Shown here piece by piece: positions 1-8,268 of a DNA stretch of 64,000 nt; position 1 is the first letter of the stretch; every line of letters begins with the position of its first letter. The DNA is from Vibrio syngnathi. Lineage in GTDB: Bacteria; Pseudomonadota; Gammaproteobacteria; Enterobacterales; Vibrionaceae. A program made the translations under genes and the position numbers. The stretch is from NCBI RefSeq assembly GCF_002119525.1, contig NZ_CP017917.1, positions 1 through 64,000 on the forward strand, written 5' to 3'. The notes beneath the pieces are model-generated. The model saw only the letters and a list, made by a program, of their open reading frames with translations. It did no database searches and was not told where the DNA came from.

Positions 1-30
1 TTATGTGAGTTTGCTCATAAATGCATGTTC

Positions 31-99
31 ATGTTTTTGTTGTGTTTGTTGTTAATCGCTGTACAATTTGTGCTTAGTTAATCATTACGGAAACTGGCA
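31..99 (+). promoter_or_regulatory. Putative promoter region of parA2B2
   Basis: A possible -10 element TACAAT lies at 62-67, with a weak -35 TTGTGT at 40-45 and a 16-base spacer, upstream of the parA2 start at 100. An imperfect inverted repeat, TTATG-t-GAG then CTCATAA, occupies 1-20 and could be an autoregulatory or replication-related site. In vibrios the chromosome 2 origin lies close to parA2, so this edge may border it, but no origin iterons can be recognised in these few bases. The promoter is inferred from spacing only. Confidence 0.35.
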
Positions 100-1317
100 A
101 TGAAAAGAGAACAAACGATTGATAAGCTCTATCAGCTAGCCGAACAAACTCAACAAGTTCAGGCTGACCGAATTGAGATTATTTTGGAAGAGCGAAGTGA
201 TGAACATTTCCCTCCAATGTCTAAAGCTATGATGGAGACTCGTTCTGGTTTAACGCGTCGTAAACTCGATGAAGCGATCACTAAACTTGAAGCTGATGGC
301 CACCAGTTTACAAAGAACAACGCTAATCACTACTCGATTTCATTGACAGAAGCTCACATGTTGATGGACGCGGCAGAAGTGCCAAAGTTCCATCAACGTA
401 AGCAGCATGCTGACAACAAACCATGGATTATCAACGTACAAAACCAAAAGGGTGGTACGGGTAAATCGATGACGGCAGTTCACTTAGCTGCTTGTTTGTC
501 TCTAAATTTAGATAAGCGCTACCGTATCTGTCTGATTGACTTGGATCCACAAGGCTCTTTACGTCTGTTCTTGAACCCACAAATTAGTGGTGCAGAGCAC
601 GACAGTATTTATTCTGCAGTCGATATCATGTTGGATAATGTGCCAGAAGAGCAGGATGTTGACCTAGAATTCTTACGTAAGAACGTGCTGTTGCCAACTC
701 AGTATCCTAACTTGAAGACTATTTCAGCCTTCCCAGAAGATGCGATGTTTAATGCTGAAGCATGGCAAAGCCTGTCTAGAGATCAGTCACTTGATATTGT
801 TCGTCTTTTGAAAGAAAAGCTTATCGACAAAATCGCCGATGATTTTGATGTGATCATGATTGATACTGGGCCACACGTGGACCCGTTAGTGTGGAATGCA
901 ATGTACGCGTCGAACGCACTTTTAATTCCATGTGCAGCCAAGCGTTTGGACTGGGCTTCTACGGTTAACTTCTTCCAGCATTTGCCAACAGTTTATGAGA
1001 TGTTCCCGGAAGATTGGAAAGGGCTTGAGTTTGTTCGTCTAATGCCAACCATGTTTGAAGACGACAACAAAAAACAGGTATCTGTTCTGACTGAGATGAA
1101 CTACCTGCTGAATGACCAAGTTATGATGGCCACGATTCCAAGAAGTCGAGCCTTTGAAACTTGTGCCGACACTTACAGCACGGTTTTCGACCTCACGGTA
1201 AGCGACTTTGAGGGTGGCAAGAAAACTCTGGCTGTCGCTCAAGACGCAGTACAAAAAAGTGCTCTAGAATTAGAGCGTGTATTACATAGCAACTGGCCTT
1301 CACTTAATCAGGGATAA
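100..1317 (+). CDS. parA2: ParA2, chromosome 2 partitioning ATPase
   Basis: Walker-type ParA ATPase that segregates chromosome 2 together with ParB2 bound to parS2 sites. The 405-residue length is that of the large plasmid-type ParA. An N-terminal winged-helix-like region (about residues 35-80) precedes the deviant Walker A motif KGGTGKS at 117-123, and the DVIMIDTGP Walker B region lies near residue 250. The N-terminal DNA-binding extension is typical of ParA proteins that also repress their own operon. parB2 follows after 5 bases, so the two are surely cotranscribed. The resemblance to Vibrio chromosome 2 ParA is strong from memory, and it is supported independently by perfect parS2 sites 3 kb away. 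Confidence 0.95.
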   Translation: MKREQTIDKLYQLAEQTQQVQADRIEIILEERSDEHFPPMSKAMMETRSGLTRRKLDEAITKLEADGHQFTKNNANHYSISLTEAHMLMDAAEVPKFHQRKQHADNKPWIINVQNQKGGTGKSMTAVHLAACLSLNLDKRYRICLIDLDPQGSLRLFLNPQISGAEHDSIYSAVDIMLDNVPEEQDVDLEFLRKNVLLPTQYPNLKTISAFPEDAMFNAEAWQSLSRDQSLDIVRLLKEKLIDKIADDFDVIMIDTGPHVDPLVWNAMYASNALLIPCAAKRLDWASTVNFFQHLPTVYEMFPEDWKGLEFVRLMPTMFEDDNKKQVSVLTEMNYLLNDQVMMATIPRSRAFETCADTYSTVFDLTVSDFEGGKKTLAVAQDAVQKSALELERVLHSNWPSLNQG

Positions 1318-1322
1318 CAAGA

Positions 1323-2297
1323 ATGGCAATTAAAACATCTGACTTAAATGCAAAGCTATTTGGTAAAGCAAACAAACGTCGCGTAGCTACGCCACAAGAA
1401 GCTCAAACAGCGGCAAAAGAACAAGCTCAAGTGATCGAGCTTTCTGTTGCGGGCGAAGACTTAGTTTCATTTGAATTAGTTCGAATTCCTGCGGCTGATG
1501 TAGCAACACGAACGGTTGTTTTCGAAGAGAATGCACGTGAGCAATCTTTCTTAAATGAGCATGCGCTTTCCGATGTACTGACTACGCTTAAAGAGCGCGG
1601 TCAGCAATATCCAGCGGTTGGTCGTAAGAACAAAGACGGCAAGATTGAAGTTCTTGATGGTAGCCGTCGTCGAATGTCATGTATTTTGGCTGACAAAGAG
1701 TTCCTAATCTATGTCGCTGAAAATATTAACGGTGAGCACGCTAAGTTTTTATCCGATGTAGCTAACGCTCATAAACCACTTTCTCTCTATGAGAAGGGTA
1801 AAGAGATGCAAGCTAAGCTTGATAAAGGCGAAGCTGAAGACCAAAAAGCACTCGCGAAAATGTTCCAGTGCAGTGAAGCTTTGGTCAGTGGCGCATTAAA
1901 AGCGGCCGCTCTGCCGCTTGAATTGCTACAAGCTTACCCAAATGTAAGCGACCTTGGCCGTCCGACTATTGTTAAGCTACACAAACAATTCAGCGCTCTT
2001 ACTAGTGAGCAGCAACAAACATTACTGACCAAGTGTGATGCTTCTGAAGGTTTTGTGTGGCAGCGTAGCGAAGCTCAAGGTGTCACTCGTTTAACAAAAG
2101 ACGTTACAGAGACTTTAGAAGGCTGGGTTCTTGAATTGGCACCAGCACCTGCGAAGAAAGCGTCTCCAAAAGTTGAATTTATTAAAGGCCGAGCGTCATA
2201 TAGCCGTAAGGGTTCAAACTTGGCGTTGAACCTTAAGAAAGTTGATGATGCAACAATGCAAGAAATCCTCGCGTTCGTTCAATCTAAGCTCGACTAA
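1323..2297 (+). CDS. parB2: ParB2, chromosome 2 centromere-binding protein
   Basis: ParB-family DNA-binding partner of ParA2. The ParB N-terminal nuclease-like/CTPase region spans roughly residues 60-150 and includes the GSRRR box, the counterpart of GERRxR in chromosome 1 ParB. A helix-turn-helix follows around residues 175-200 (LAKMFQCSEALVSGALKAA), and the C-terminal part is presumably the dimerisation region. The 324-residue size fits ParB2. The expected target, TTTACANTGTAAA, is found at 4580, 4657, 4683, 20632 and 20812. The gene ends the operon and a terminator hairpin follows at 2323. Confidence 0.95.
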   Translation: MAIKTSDLNAKLFGKANKRRVATPQEAQTAAKEQAQVIELSVAGEDLVSFELVRIPAADVATRTVVFEENAREQSFLNEHALSDVLTTLKERGQQYPAVGRKNKDGKIEVLDGSRRRMSCILADKEFLIYVAENINGEHAKFLSDVANAHKPLSLYEKGKEMQAKLDKGEAEDQKALAKMFQCSEALVSGALKAAALPLELLQAYPNVSDLGRPTIVKLHKQFSALTSEQQQTLLTKCDASEGFVWQRSEAQGVTRLTKDVTETLEGWVLELAPAPAKKASPKVEFIKGRASYSRKGSNLALNLKKVDDATMQEILAFVQSKLD

Positions 2298-2322
2298 GTC
2301 GACGACTTTTCATTACTCTTCT

Positions 2323-2346
2323 AAAGCCGCTTTATGCGGCTTTTTA
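2323..2346 (+). terminator. Terminator after parB2
   Basis: The stem AGCCGC / GCGGCT with a loop of about five bases is followed by a T run. It separates parA2B2 from tmcA, which starts 45 bases downstream. Confidence 0.8.
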
Positions 2347-2390
2347 TTTGGCTGTGATAAACTGTGTTTAGATGAATCTGGACGCTAACT

Positions 2391-4595
2391 ATGACAAACC
2401 CAAGCAACACTTTTCTGCATACACTTTTTAATATTGCCCAACACAATGGTCACCGTTACGGCGTGGTCTTTGATGGCGACTTTAATTGGCAAAACTCTGC
2501 TGTTTTTACCTTCCTTCAAAATTCATACACTCCGAGCATCTTCCAGATTGGCGGTACTCCATTTGAAGGTGTGATCCATGCTCCAGTCAAAAAAGGGCAA
2601 CAACTGCTGGGTCGTGAGTGCCAAGTTCTTGTTTGTGATTTTAGAGAGCAGTTTGATGCGAATGGCTTTAGCGCTGCACTAGGTTCGTTAGTCGGTGGCG
2701 GACTGATGCTGGTGTTGCCGCCAAAAGTTGATGACTCCGAAGATAGCGCGAGCTTTGGCCAACGTTGGTTAAAGGGGCATTTCGATAAGCTTATTTCTGT
2801 TTCACAAAGCAATGAAGCTGACGATATTGTTCAAGCAACTAACGCACTTCCTCTGAAGAAAGACTTTGAAAATGGTTTGGACAAATTTGACCAGCAAAAT
2901 CTGGCTGTTGCGTTAGTTAAAAAAGTGGTGTTTGGTCATCGCAAGCGTCCTTTGATCATCACTGCTGATAGAGGGCGTGGTAAAAGCTCGACATTGGGTA
3001 TTGCGGCCGCACAACTTTTGGTTGAGCGTGTTGGGTTAAATATCATTGTGACAGCGCCTTCAGTAAAGGCCATTGAGCCGGTTTTTTTCCATGCGGGTCA
3101 GCGACTCAAATCCAACGAAATGATTAACGCTACTCACTTTCGCTATCAAGGCGGAAGTTTAAGGTTCATCGCTCCAGATGAATTACTTAAGTCTAAGCCT
3201 GATTGTGATTTGCTATTAGTCGATGAAGCGGCTGCAATTCCAATCCCGATGATCAAATCTATGGTTGGCATTTATCATCGTATGGTTTTTTCAACCACCG
3301 TTCACGGATACGAGGGCAGTGGACGAGGTTTTGGTATCAAGTTTGAATCTTGGCTTTCAGAGCATCGTCCGGGGTGGAAAGGCTTTAAGCTTGAACAACC
3401 GATTCGTTGGAATCAAAACGATCCGCTAGAGGCTTGGTTGTTTGATTGCTTTCTACTTGGTAATAACGCATCACTAAATGACTCGGCGGTTAATGAATTA
3501 AATGGCTTTTCCGCTGATGCAATTAACCAATTAACTCTGGTCGAGTTATCAAAAGCAGAATGCTTGGCTAATCCTGATCAGCTACAACAATGTTTTTCCC
3601 TTCTTGTGGATGCTCATTATCAGACGTCACCAAACGATTTAATGCAGTTCTTAAATAACCCCGCAATCCACCTGTATGCAGCTTGGCATCAAAATGAATG
3701 TGTGGGCTGTATGTTGGTAACTGAAGAGGGCGGGTTGGATTGCGATCTGATTGCTCAGATTCAACTTGGAAAACGAAGACCTCAAGGTCACCTGGCTCCA
3801 GTATTACTCGCAAACCAATTGGGTTGTACACAAGCGGCGACCAGTCGTTGTCTTCGAATCATGCGTATTGCCGTTTCAACTCGTCATCAAGGTCTGGGAA
3901 TTGGTCGCTGGATGTTGGGGCAGTTGTCAAAGAAAACTAATCAGGCGGATTACTTAGCAACGAGCTTTGGCGCGACCAGTGAATTGATATCTTTCTGGCG
4001 TGGCAGTGAGTTTAACGCTTTGCATATTGGCCACCAGCGCGATCAAGCAAGTGGCTGTCACTCAGTGTTGATGGTTAAGCCACTTAACGAACAGACTCAG
4101 AACTGGACTTATCATCTCGAAAGTCATTTTGAGCGTAGTTTCTGTTTCCTCGCTTCTGGTTCTCTGGCTTCTCTTGAAACGGATATGGTGCGTTCATTAC
4201 TACCCAAACATTCGGAATCTGTCAGCGAATTTGAACTGCAGTTAGTTAAAAATTATGTTGATGGCGGTAACAGTTACGATGCTGTTGGGTTCAGTATCTT
4301 GAAGTTAATACTGCTCAGTCACACTCGACATGCTGAGAATTTTCAAACTCACTCTTTGTTTCAAACTCACTCTCTGTCTCATAATAACTCTCAGCCTCAA
4401 AATCAGTCACTGTCTCAAGCTCAATCTTGCGTAGTTCTAGGAGCGGGTATTTCTGACTTACTTATCGCGAAGGTAGTGCAGCAAAAAGAGTGGGGGATTT
4501 GTGTTGATCAGTTTGACCTTGTTGGACGAAAGCAAATTGAGCTACAGTTTAGAAAAGACGTTGAAGCCTTATTATTAAATTTACAGTGTAAATAG
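2391..4595 (+). CDS. tmcA: TmcA, tRNA(Met) cytidine acetyltransferase
   Basis: Cytoplasmic enzyme that makes N4-acetylcytidine at the wobble base of elongator tRNA-Met, using acetyl-CoA and ATP. The order is an N-terminal DUF1726-like region, an RNA-helicase-like module with Walker A (DRGRGKSST, near residue 197) and Walker B (LLLVDEAAAIP, near 277), and a GNAT domain with the acetyl-CoA loop RHQGLGIGRW near residue 503. At 734 residues it is somewhat longer than the E. coli enzyme. Part of the excess is a Q/S/N-rich stretch near residues 651-680, built from five degenerate 18-base repeats (4341-4430). The last codons and the stop form a perfect parS2 site at 4580-4592. Confidence 0.93.
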   Translation: MTNPSNTFLHTLFNIAQHNGHRYGVVFDGDFNWQNSAVFTFLQNSYTPSIFQIGGTPFEGVIHAPVKKGQQLLGRECQVLVCDFREQFDANGFSAALGSLVGGGLMLVLPPKVDDSEDSASFGQRWLKGHFDKLISVSQSNEADDIVQATNALPLKKDFENGLDKFDQQNLAVALVKKVVFGHRKRPLIITADRGRGKSSTLGIAAAQLLVERVGLNIIVTAPSVKAIEPVFFHAGQRLKSNEMINATHFRYQGGSLRFIAPDELLKSKPDCDLLLVDEAAAIPIPMIKSMVGIYHRMVFSTTVHGYEGSGRGFGIKFESWLSEHRPGWKGFKLEQPIRWNQNDPLEAWLFDCFLLGNNASLNDSAVNELNGFSADAINQLTLVELSKAECLANPDQLQQCFSLLVDAHYQTSPNDLMQFLNNPAIHLYAAWHQNECVGCMLVTEEGGLDCDLIAQIQLGKRRPQGHLAPVLLANQLGCTQAATSRCLRIMRIAVSTRHQGLGIGRWMLGQLSKKTNQADYLATSFGATSELISFWRGSEFNALHIGHQRDQASGCHSVLMVKPLNEQTQNWTYHLESHFERSFCFLASGSLASLETDMVRSLLPKHSESVSEFELQLVKNYVDGGNSYDAVGFSILKLILLSHTRHAENFQTHSLFQTHSLSHNNSQPQNQSLSQAQSCVVLGAGISDLLIAKVVQQKEWGICVDQFDLVGRKQIELQFRKDVEALLLNLQCK
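4341..4430 (+). repeat. Five degenerate 18-bp tandem repeats inside tmcA
   Basis: Consecutive 18-base units start at 4341, 4359, 4377, 4395 and 4413. The first two differ by one base, and the later ones diverge while keeping the frame. They encode the six-residue units FQTHSL, FQTHSL, SHNNSQ, PQNQSL and SQAQSC. The stretch interrupts the C-terminal region of TmcA and looks like a slippage-born linker expansion. Confidence 0.8.
4580..4592. promoter_or_regulatory. parS2: parS2 site 1 (overlaps tmcA 3' end)
   Basis: TTTACAGTGTAAA is a perfect match to the Vibrio chromosome 2 centromere consensus TTTACANTGTAAA bound by ParB2. It is encoded within the last codons of tmcA (Leu-Gln-Cys-Lys) and ends just before the stop is completed. 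Confidence 0.9.
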
Positions 4596-4656
4596 GCAGG
4601 CCAATGATTGTTACCAAATTTGGAACTGCAGATCATATTTAGAACTGCTAATTAGA

Positions 4657-4669
4657 TTTACAGTGTAAA
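4657..4669. promoter_or_regulatory. parS2: parS2 site 2
   Basis: TTTACAGTGTAAA is a perfect 13-base match in the tmcA/DUF342 intergenic region, 77 bases from site 1. It was identified by consensus match and by the nearby parB2. Confidence 0.92.
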
Positions 4670-4682
4670 TTAGAATCCCGGA

Positions 4683-4695
4683 TTTACACTGTAAA
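4683..4695. promoter_or_regulatory. parS2: parS2 site 3
   Basis: TTTACACTGTAAA is a perfect match 26 bases from site 2, centre to centre. Together with sites 1 and 2 it forms a centromere cluster about 2.3 kb downstream of parB2. Confidence 0.92.
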
Positions 4696-5117
4696 CTGAA
4701 GCGCTGATTGTCGAAATCTAAGTAATTCCAATTAGCCAATCGTTATGTAGATTTCCCCTTTGTTGAGCATGTCCACCATGACGCTTCCGATATCAATTCT
4801 ACCAATCTAATTGTCGCCGTTGTTTGGAAGCAATGATTTCGGATTATCACATTCATCCCGAATAATTTGGTGATGAGCTCCGTCGCTGTATTGCGATCTT
4901 ATACTCGTACCCAATACTCATGGTTTGAAAAAATCGTGAAAGAATCTTTTTTGTAAAGGTGAAGTAGAACTTAGAATTGGTCAGTCTTATTTATGAGTCC
5001 CTTTGCAACATCGAAAGTAAGTGATGTGACGCTGATTATTATACTGTAGTGATTCTAAGCACTGAGCGAATTATATAGACTGCATAACAACAGAGTTATT
5101 AAGGGTACACAATTCGA
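4696..5117. other. Intergenic region before the DUF342 gene
   Basis: About 420 bases after the parS2 cluster hold no convincing gene or strong hairpin. The sequence is AT-rich, and the promoter of the downstream DUF342/FapA-like gene must lie here, but no clear -35/-10 pair stands out. Confidence 0.5.
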
Positions 5118-6788
5118 ATGTGGGATAGCATCGTTACATTGTCGGAAGATAAGAAGCAAGTAATGGCATGTCTGCCGTCTGGGTTCGTGGTCAACGCAAG
5201 CTTTGACAATAAGACATTGCCAACAACCTTAGAAGCTTTGAACGCATCAAACTATTTTATTTTCGAAGAAGAGATACTGCGTTTTGTCACTCTTGCCAAA
5301 GAAGGTAAGGGAGAAGCTTATAAAGGAATATTGATTGCTGAAGTTCGTAATTCCAGTGTTGCGGTTGAACTGTCTGATGATGAGATGCTTGCAAGTCTTG
5401 TGGTGACCGGGGCATATAATGGGCAGGCATTACGAGGCAGCGATATCATTCATTGCTTGGCTCAAGCTCACATAACGAAAGGAATTAACAAGCTAGCACT
5501 TAGAAAAGTCTTAATGATGAGTAGCAAGCTTAAGCCGGGTGAAAAGTTTACTCAGCCAGTAGCCAAAGGTTCTCCACCGGTCAAGGGGAAAGATGCCAAG
5601 TTTTCGGCGTTAGTCGAAGATATTACTAACCAAGTATTAAAGCCTCGCAGTAAAGATGAAGGCAAGATCGACATGCGAGATCTCGGAGAAACCATTACCG
5701 TTGGTCAGAATGACCCATTAATGAAACGTACTCCTGCCACCAAAGGTATTGCGGGCTTTACAGTTCAAGGTCGAATTATCCCCCCCCTTCCTGGACAAGA
5801 CAGTTTGATCAAGCCAGGCAAAGGCACCCACATTTCCCCTGATGACCCCAACTTATTGCTCTCTTCATCCTCTGGACTTCCCATCATCAAAGAGCGAAGT
5901 ATTGAGGTGGATGACGCCTTGTGTGTTAGTAATGTCGATGTGTCTACCGGGCACGTTAAATTCAAAGGCAATGTGTTTGTCTCTGGAAATATAGAACCTG
6001 GAATGATCGTTAAAGCGACCGGAAGTATTACCGTTGGTGGTTTTATTGAATCTGCAGAAGTTCAGGCTCAGGGAGACATAAAAGTCGCGAAAGGAATTAT
6101 TGGTCACACGACTAAAGAAGACGAGCCCAAAAGCTGTAAGGTGCTTAGCAAAGGCTCTATCACAGCAAGCTATGCACAGAATACAGAACTTCAAACTGCC
6201 AATGATATTCTACTCAATCTACATAGCATGAGTAACGACATTCGTTGTGGCAACAATCTCATTGTGATGGATACCTTGAAAAAGCATGGCACGCTGAGTG
6301 GCGGTGAAGCCAAAGTCGGCGGCAAAGTCGAATGTGTTTTCTTGGGCGTTGAGGGCGATACAGCAACTAAGGTTCATGGTTTTGCACGCTACGATGGGTA
6401 TCAAAAAAAGATAGCTCAATTGAAGGAAATTTATAAACACGCTCAAGAACAAACTATGGACGTCATCCGCCAAGAACTCGAATTTAAGAAGCGACCAAAA
6501 GCTGAAAGAAGCGAAGAGAAAGCGTTGGAAATTGAACAGCAACGAGAAAAAAACAATCAAGCGATAGAGAATACTAAATCGCAGTTGGATACACTCGAAG
6601 CTGAATTTGAGACAAACCTTGCAGAGTGCACAGTAGAGGCGCACGAGAAAGTGTACACCCGTGTATCGGTTTTGTTTGGTGATGAGATGGTGACAACGAA
6701 GCGGACGCATGGCGGCAGTGTTTTCTCATTCAATCAATATGAGATTCAATGTTCTTTCAAAATGGAAAAAGAAGATCTTTCATTGTAA
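5118..6788 (+). CDS. FapA/DUF342 family protein
   Basis: DUF342 (FapA) proteins have a bactofilin-like beta-helical core. In vibrios members have been linked to polar flagellar or pole-localised functions, but the biochemical role of this copy is unknown. The central region (about residues 215-440) is glycine- and valine-rich with repeating short beta-strand units such as GNVFVSGNIEPG and GSITVGGFIESAEVQAQG, followed by a coiled coil (about 450-510) and a beta C-terminus. At 556 residues it is within the family range. The chosen ATG has AAGGG 12 bases upstream, a rather long spacing. A run of eight C residues at 5780-5787 lies inside the frame and could slip. The gene stands alone. Confidence 0.8.
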   Translation: MWDSIVTLSEDKKQVMACLPSGFVVNASFDNKTLPTTLEALNASNYFIFEEEILRFVTLAKEGKGEAYKGILIAEVRNSSVAVELSDDEMLASLVVTGAYNGQALRGSDIIHCLAQAHITKGINKLALRKVLMMSSKLKPGEKFTQPVAKGSPPVKGKDAKFSALVEDITNQVLKPRSKDEGKIDMRDLGETITVGQNDPLMKRTPATKGIAGFTVQGRIIPPLPGQDSLIKPGKGTHISPDDPNLLLSSSSGLPIIKERSIEVDDALCVSNVDVSTGHVKFKGNVFVSGNIEPGMIVKATGSITVGGFIESAEVQAQGDIKVAKGIIGHTTKEDEPKSCKVLSKGSITASYAQNTELQTANDILLNLHSMSNDIRCGNNLIVMDTLKKHGTLSGGEAKVGGKVECVFLGVEGDTATKVHGFARYDGYQKKIAQLKEIYKHAQEQTMDVIRQELEFKKRPKAERSEEKALEIEQQREKNNQAIENTKSQLDTLEAEFETNLAECTVEAHEKVYTRVSVLFGDEMVTTKRTHGGSVFSFNQYEIQCSFKMEKEDLSL

Positions 6789-6819
6789 TTGAACCTTTTT
6801 CATTAGGGGTGTTTGAGGT

Positions 6820-6951
6820 GCTTTTTACTCAATCAAACCAATCCTAGCAGGGGGAGGGGATACCTTCAGGCTGGTAAATTAAGTATCAGCTGTCCCGTAC
6901 TGAAATGTACTTTAGGAGGCCTTATCGTTTAGCGATAAGGCCTCTTTTTTT
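6820..6951 (+). ncRNA. Candidate small RNA or long 3' UTR
   Basis: A non-coding stretch of about 130 bases with purine-rich GGGGGAGGGG and AGGAGG segments ends in a very strong intrinsic terminator (6916-6951). The terminator sits too far from the DUF342 stop to need such a leader, and the segment has internal pairing potential. It could be a free sRNA or a processed 3' UTR. I do not recognise a named family, and the 5' end is a guess. Confidence 0.3.
6916..6951 (+). terminator. Strong intrinsic terminator
   Basis: A perfect 12-base stem, GAGGCCTTATCG / CGATAAGGCCTC, with a 5-base loop is followed by a run of eight T. It lies 128 bases after the DUF342 stop and may terminate either that transcript or a small RNA. 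Confidence 0.9.
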
Positions 6952-7467
6952 GCTCGCGTGATAGTTGTATTTACGGTAAGACCGATCAATAACATGTCAT
7001 CTAAACTTGCAAAAACACGGCATCATGCTGCTAGGATTTCTGATTATAGAAATTCTACTCTCCGAAATGACTCATCCAAAAGCTGCACCTTGTTCCGAGG
7101 TTTATTCCTACGCTATTTCTGAACACTTACTACTATGATTAGTACAACTTGGTTTTGATGCTGTCACTGCTTCGCCAGATATGACCCAATTCAAAACCCT
7201 CAAGGACAGTTGTAAAGAACGCGTCTCTCTATCTTTGGTGATAATTAAAAAACATCGTTTTATTTAGCAAGTTTAACCTTTTGTCAATATGTGAATTTTA
7301 TTTATAAAGAATATACCCAACAAATATGACCTTACCTCTTGATAAATCAAGGGCTACAGATAGTCACTTTATCAATGAAAAAATAGGTTTCATTTGTGAG
7401 GGTTTTATAAATCATTCGTCAGCGATACCGTGATTTACATCACAGGATGAGTAAACAAGGTATTATC
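6952..7467. other. Intergenic region before the outer-membrane protein gene
   Basis: About 500 bases without a convincing gene. A short frame from 7025 to 7267 is open except for one TGA at 7136 and could be a coding remnant, though no family is recognised. The AT-rich part from 7240 on must contain the promoter of the beta-barrel gene. Confidence 0.4.
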
Positions 7468-8037
7468 ATGAAAAAATCAGTATTAGCACTCGGCTTAATC
7501 GGTTTAGTTTCACTTCCAACTTTTGCAGCAAGCACAGATGGTGGCGCGTATGTAGGTGGTGGACTTAGTGTCTATCAAGATTCCGATACAGATGGTCACG
7601 GTAATTTAGATTCAGATGGTATGGGTTATAACCTATACGGTGGTTACCAATTCAACCGTATTGTTGGCGTAGAGCTTGGCTACAACGATTATGCAGATTA
7701 CAAAAATGGCGCAGAAAAACTCTCGCCAACCTCTATTTCCGTATCAGCGAATATCGGTTATACGTTTGACAACACTATTCGTCCATTCGTGTTAGCTGGT
7801 TTAAGCTCTGTTGACCTTCACGCGAACCAAGCGGCAAACTATGGGGACGACAGCGGTACTGGCTTCCACTTTGGCGTCGGTGTTGAATACACGCCGATTG
7901 AGCACTTAACACTTCGCCTTATTTCACAAGCTGACGCGGTGAGTGTTGATGACTATTCCTATCAGGGTTCTCTCAAAAACGATGACCACACACTAGCGTT
8001 CAACAGTGTTAGCTTCGGTGGTTCATACAACTTCTAA
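7468..8037 (+). CDS. Small outer-membrane beta-barrel protein (OmpA/OmpW-like fold)
   Basis: A 189-residue precursor with a clear signal peptide (MKKSVLALGLIGLVSLPTFA then cleavage) and alternating strands typical of an eight-stranded barrel. Glycine/tyrosine-rich strands such as GYNLYGGYQFN and GVELGYNDYAD are visible, and the protein ends in the aromatic residue F expected for BAM recognition. The ATG at 7468 was chosen because it directly starts the signal peptide and has AAGG 7 bases upstream. The in-frame ATG at 7447 has poor spacing. It resembles the OmpA transmembrane-like or porin-like family of vibrios, and the ligand or role is unknown. The gene is monocistronic, with a long hairpin following. 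Confidence 0.8.
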   Translation: MKKSVLALGLIGLVSLPTFAASTDGGAYVGGGLSVYQDSDTDGHGNLDSDGMGYNLYGGYQFNRIVGVELGYNDYADYKNGAEKLSPTSISVSANIGYTFDNTIRPFVLAGLSSVDLHANQAANYGDDSGTGFHFGVGVEYTPIEHLTLRLISQADAVSVDDYSYQGSLKNDDHTLAFNSVSFGGSYNF

Positions 8038-8073
8038 TGTGCTCCTCACGGCCACGTTGTAAGTAAATAACTC

Positions 8074-8128
8074 AAATTCACTTTGCTACTTTGCCCTATG
8101 ATAAGGCAGCACAGTAAAGTGAATTTTT
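8074..8128 (+). terminator. Long hairpin terminator after the beta-barrel gene
   Basis: The outer stem AAATTCACTTT / AAAGTGAATTT and the inner stem TTGCC / GGCA enclose a short loop, and TTTTTG follows. It lies 37 bases after the stop. Confidence 0.75.
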
Positions 8129-8268
8129 GTATCTATACACCCTATCGAGCCATTTCACTTTAGCCGGTTATCACTCACCATCACTTCTCGATCTTTATGC
8201 GTTGATATTAGAGCTTTCTTGATAGGGAGACTAAAATAAAGAGATAAGATACGCAGGAAAAAAGACCT

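Noticed and set aside
6219..6710. 163-residue reverse frame within the DUF342 gene
   Set aside because: It is fully antisense to a well-supported gene, has a composition typical of a mirrored frame and has no ribosome site.
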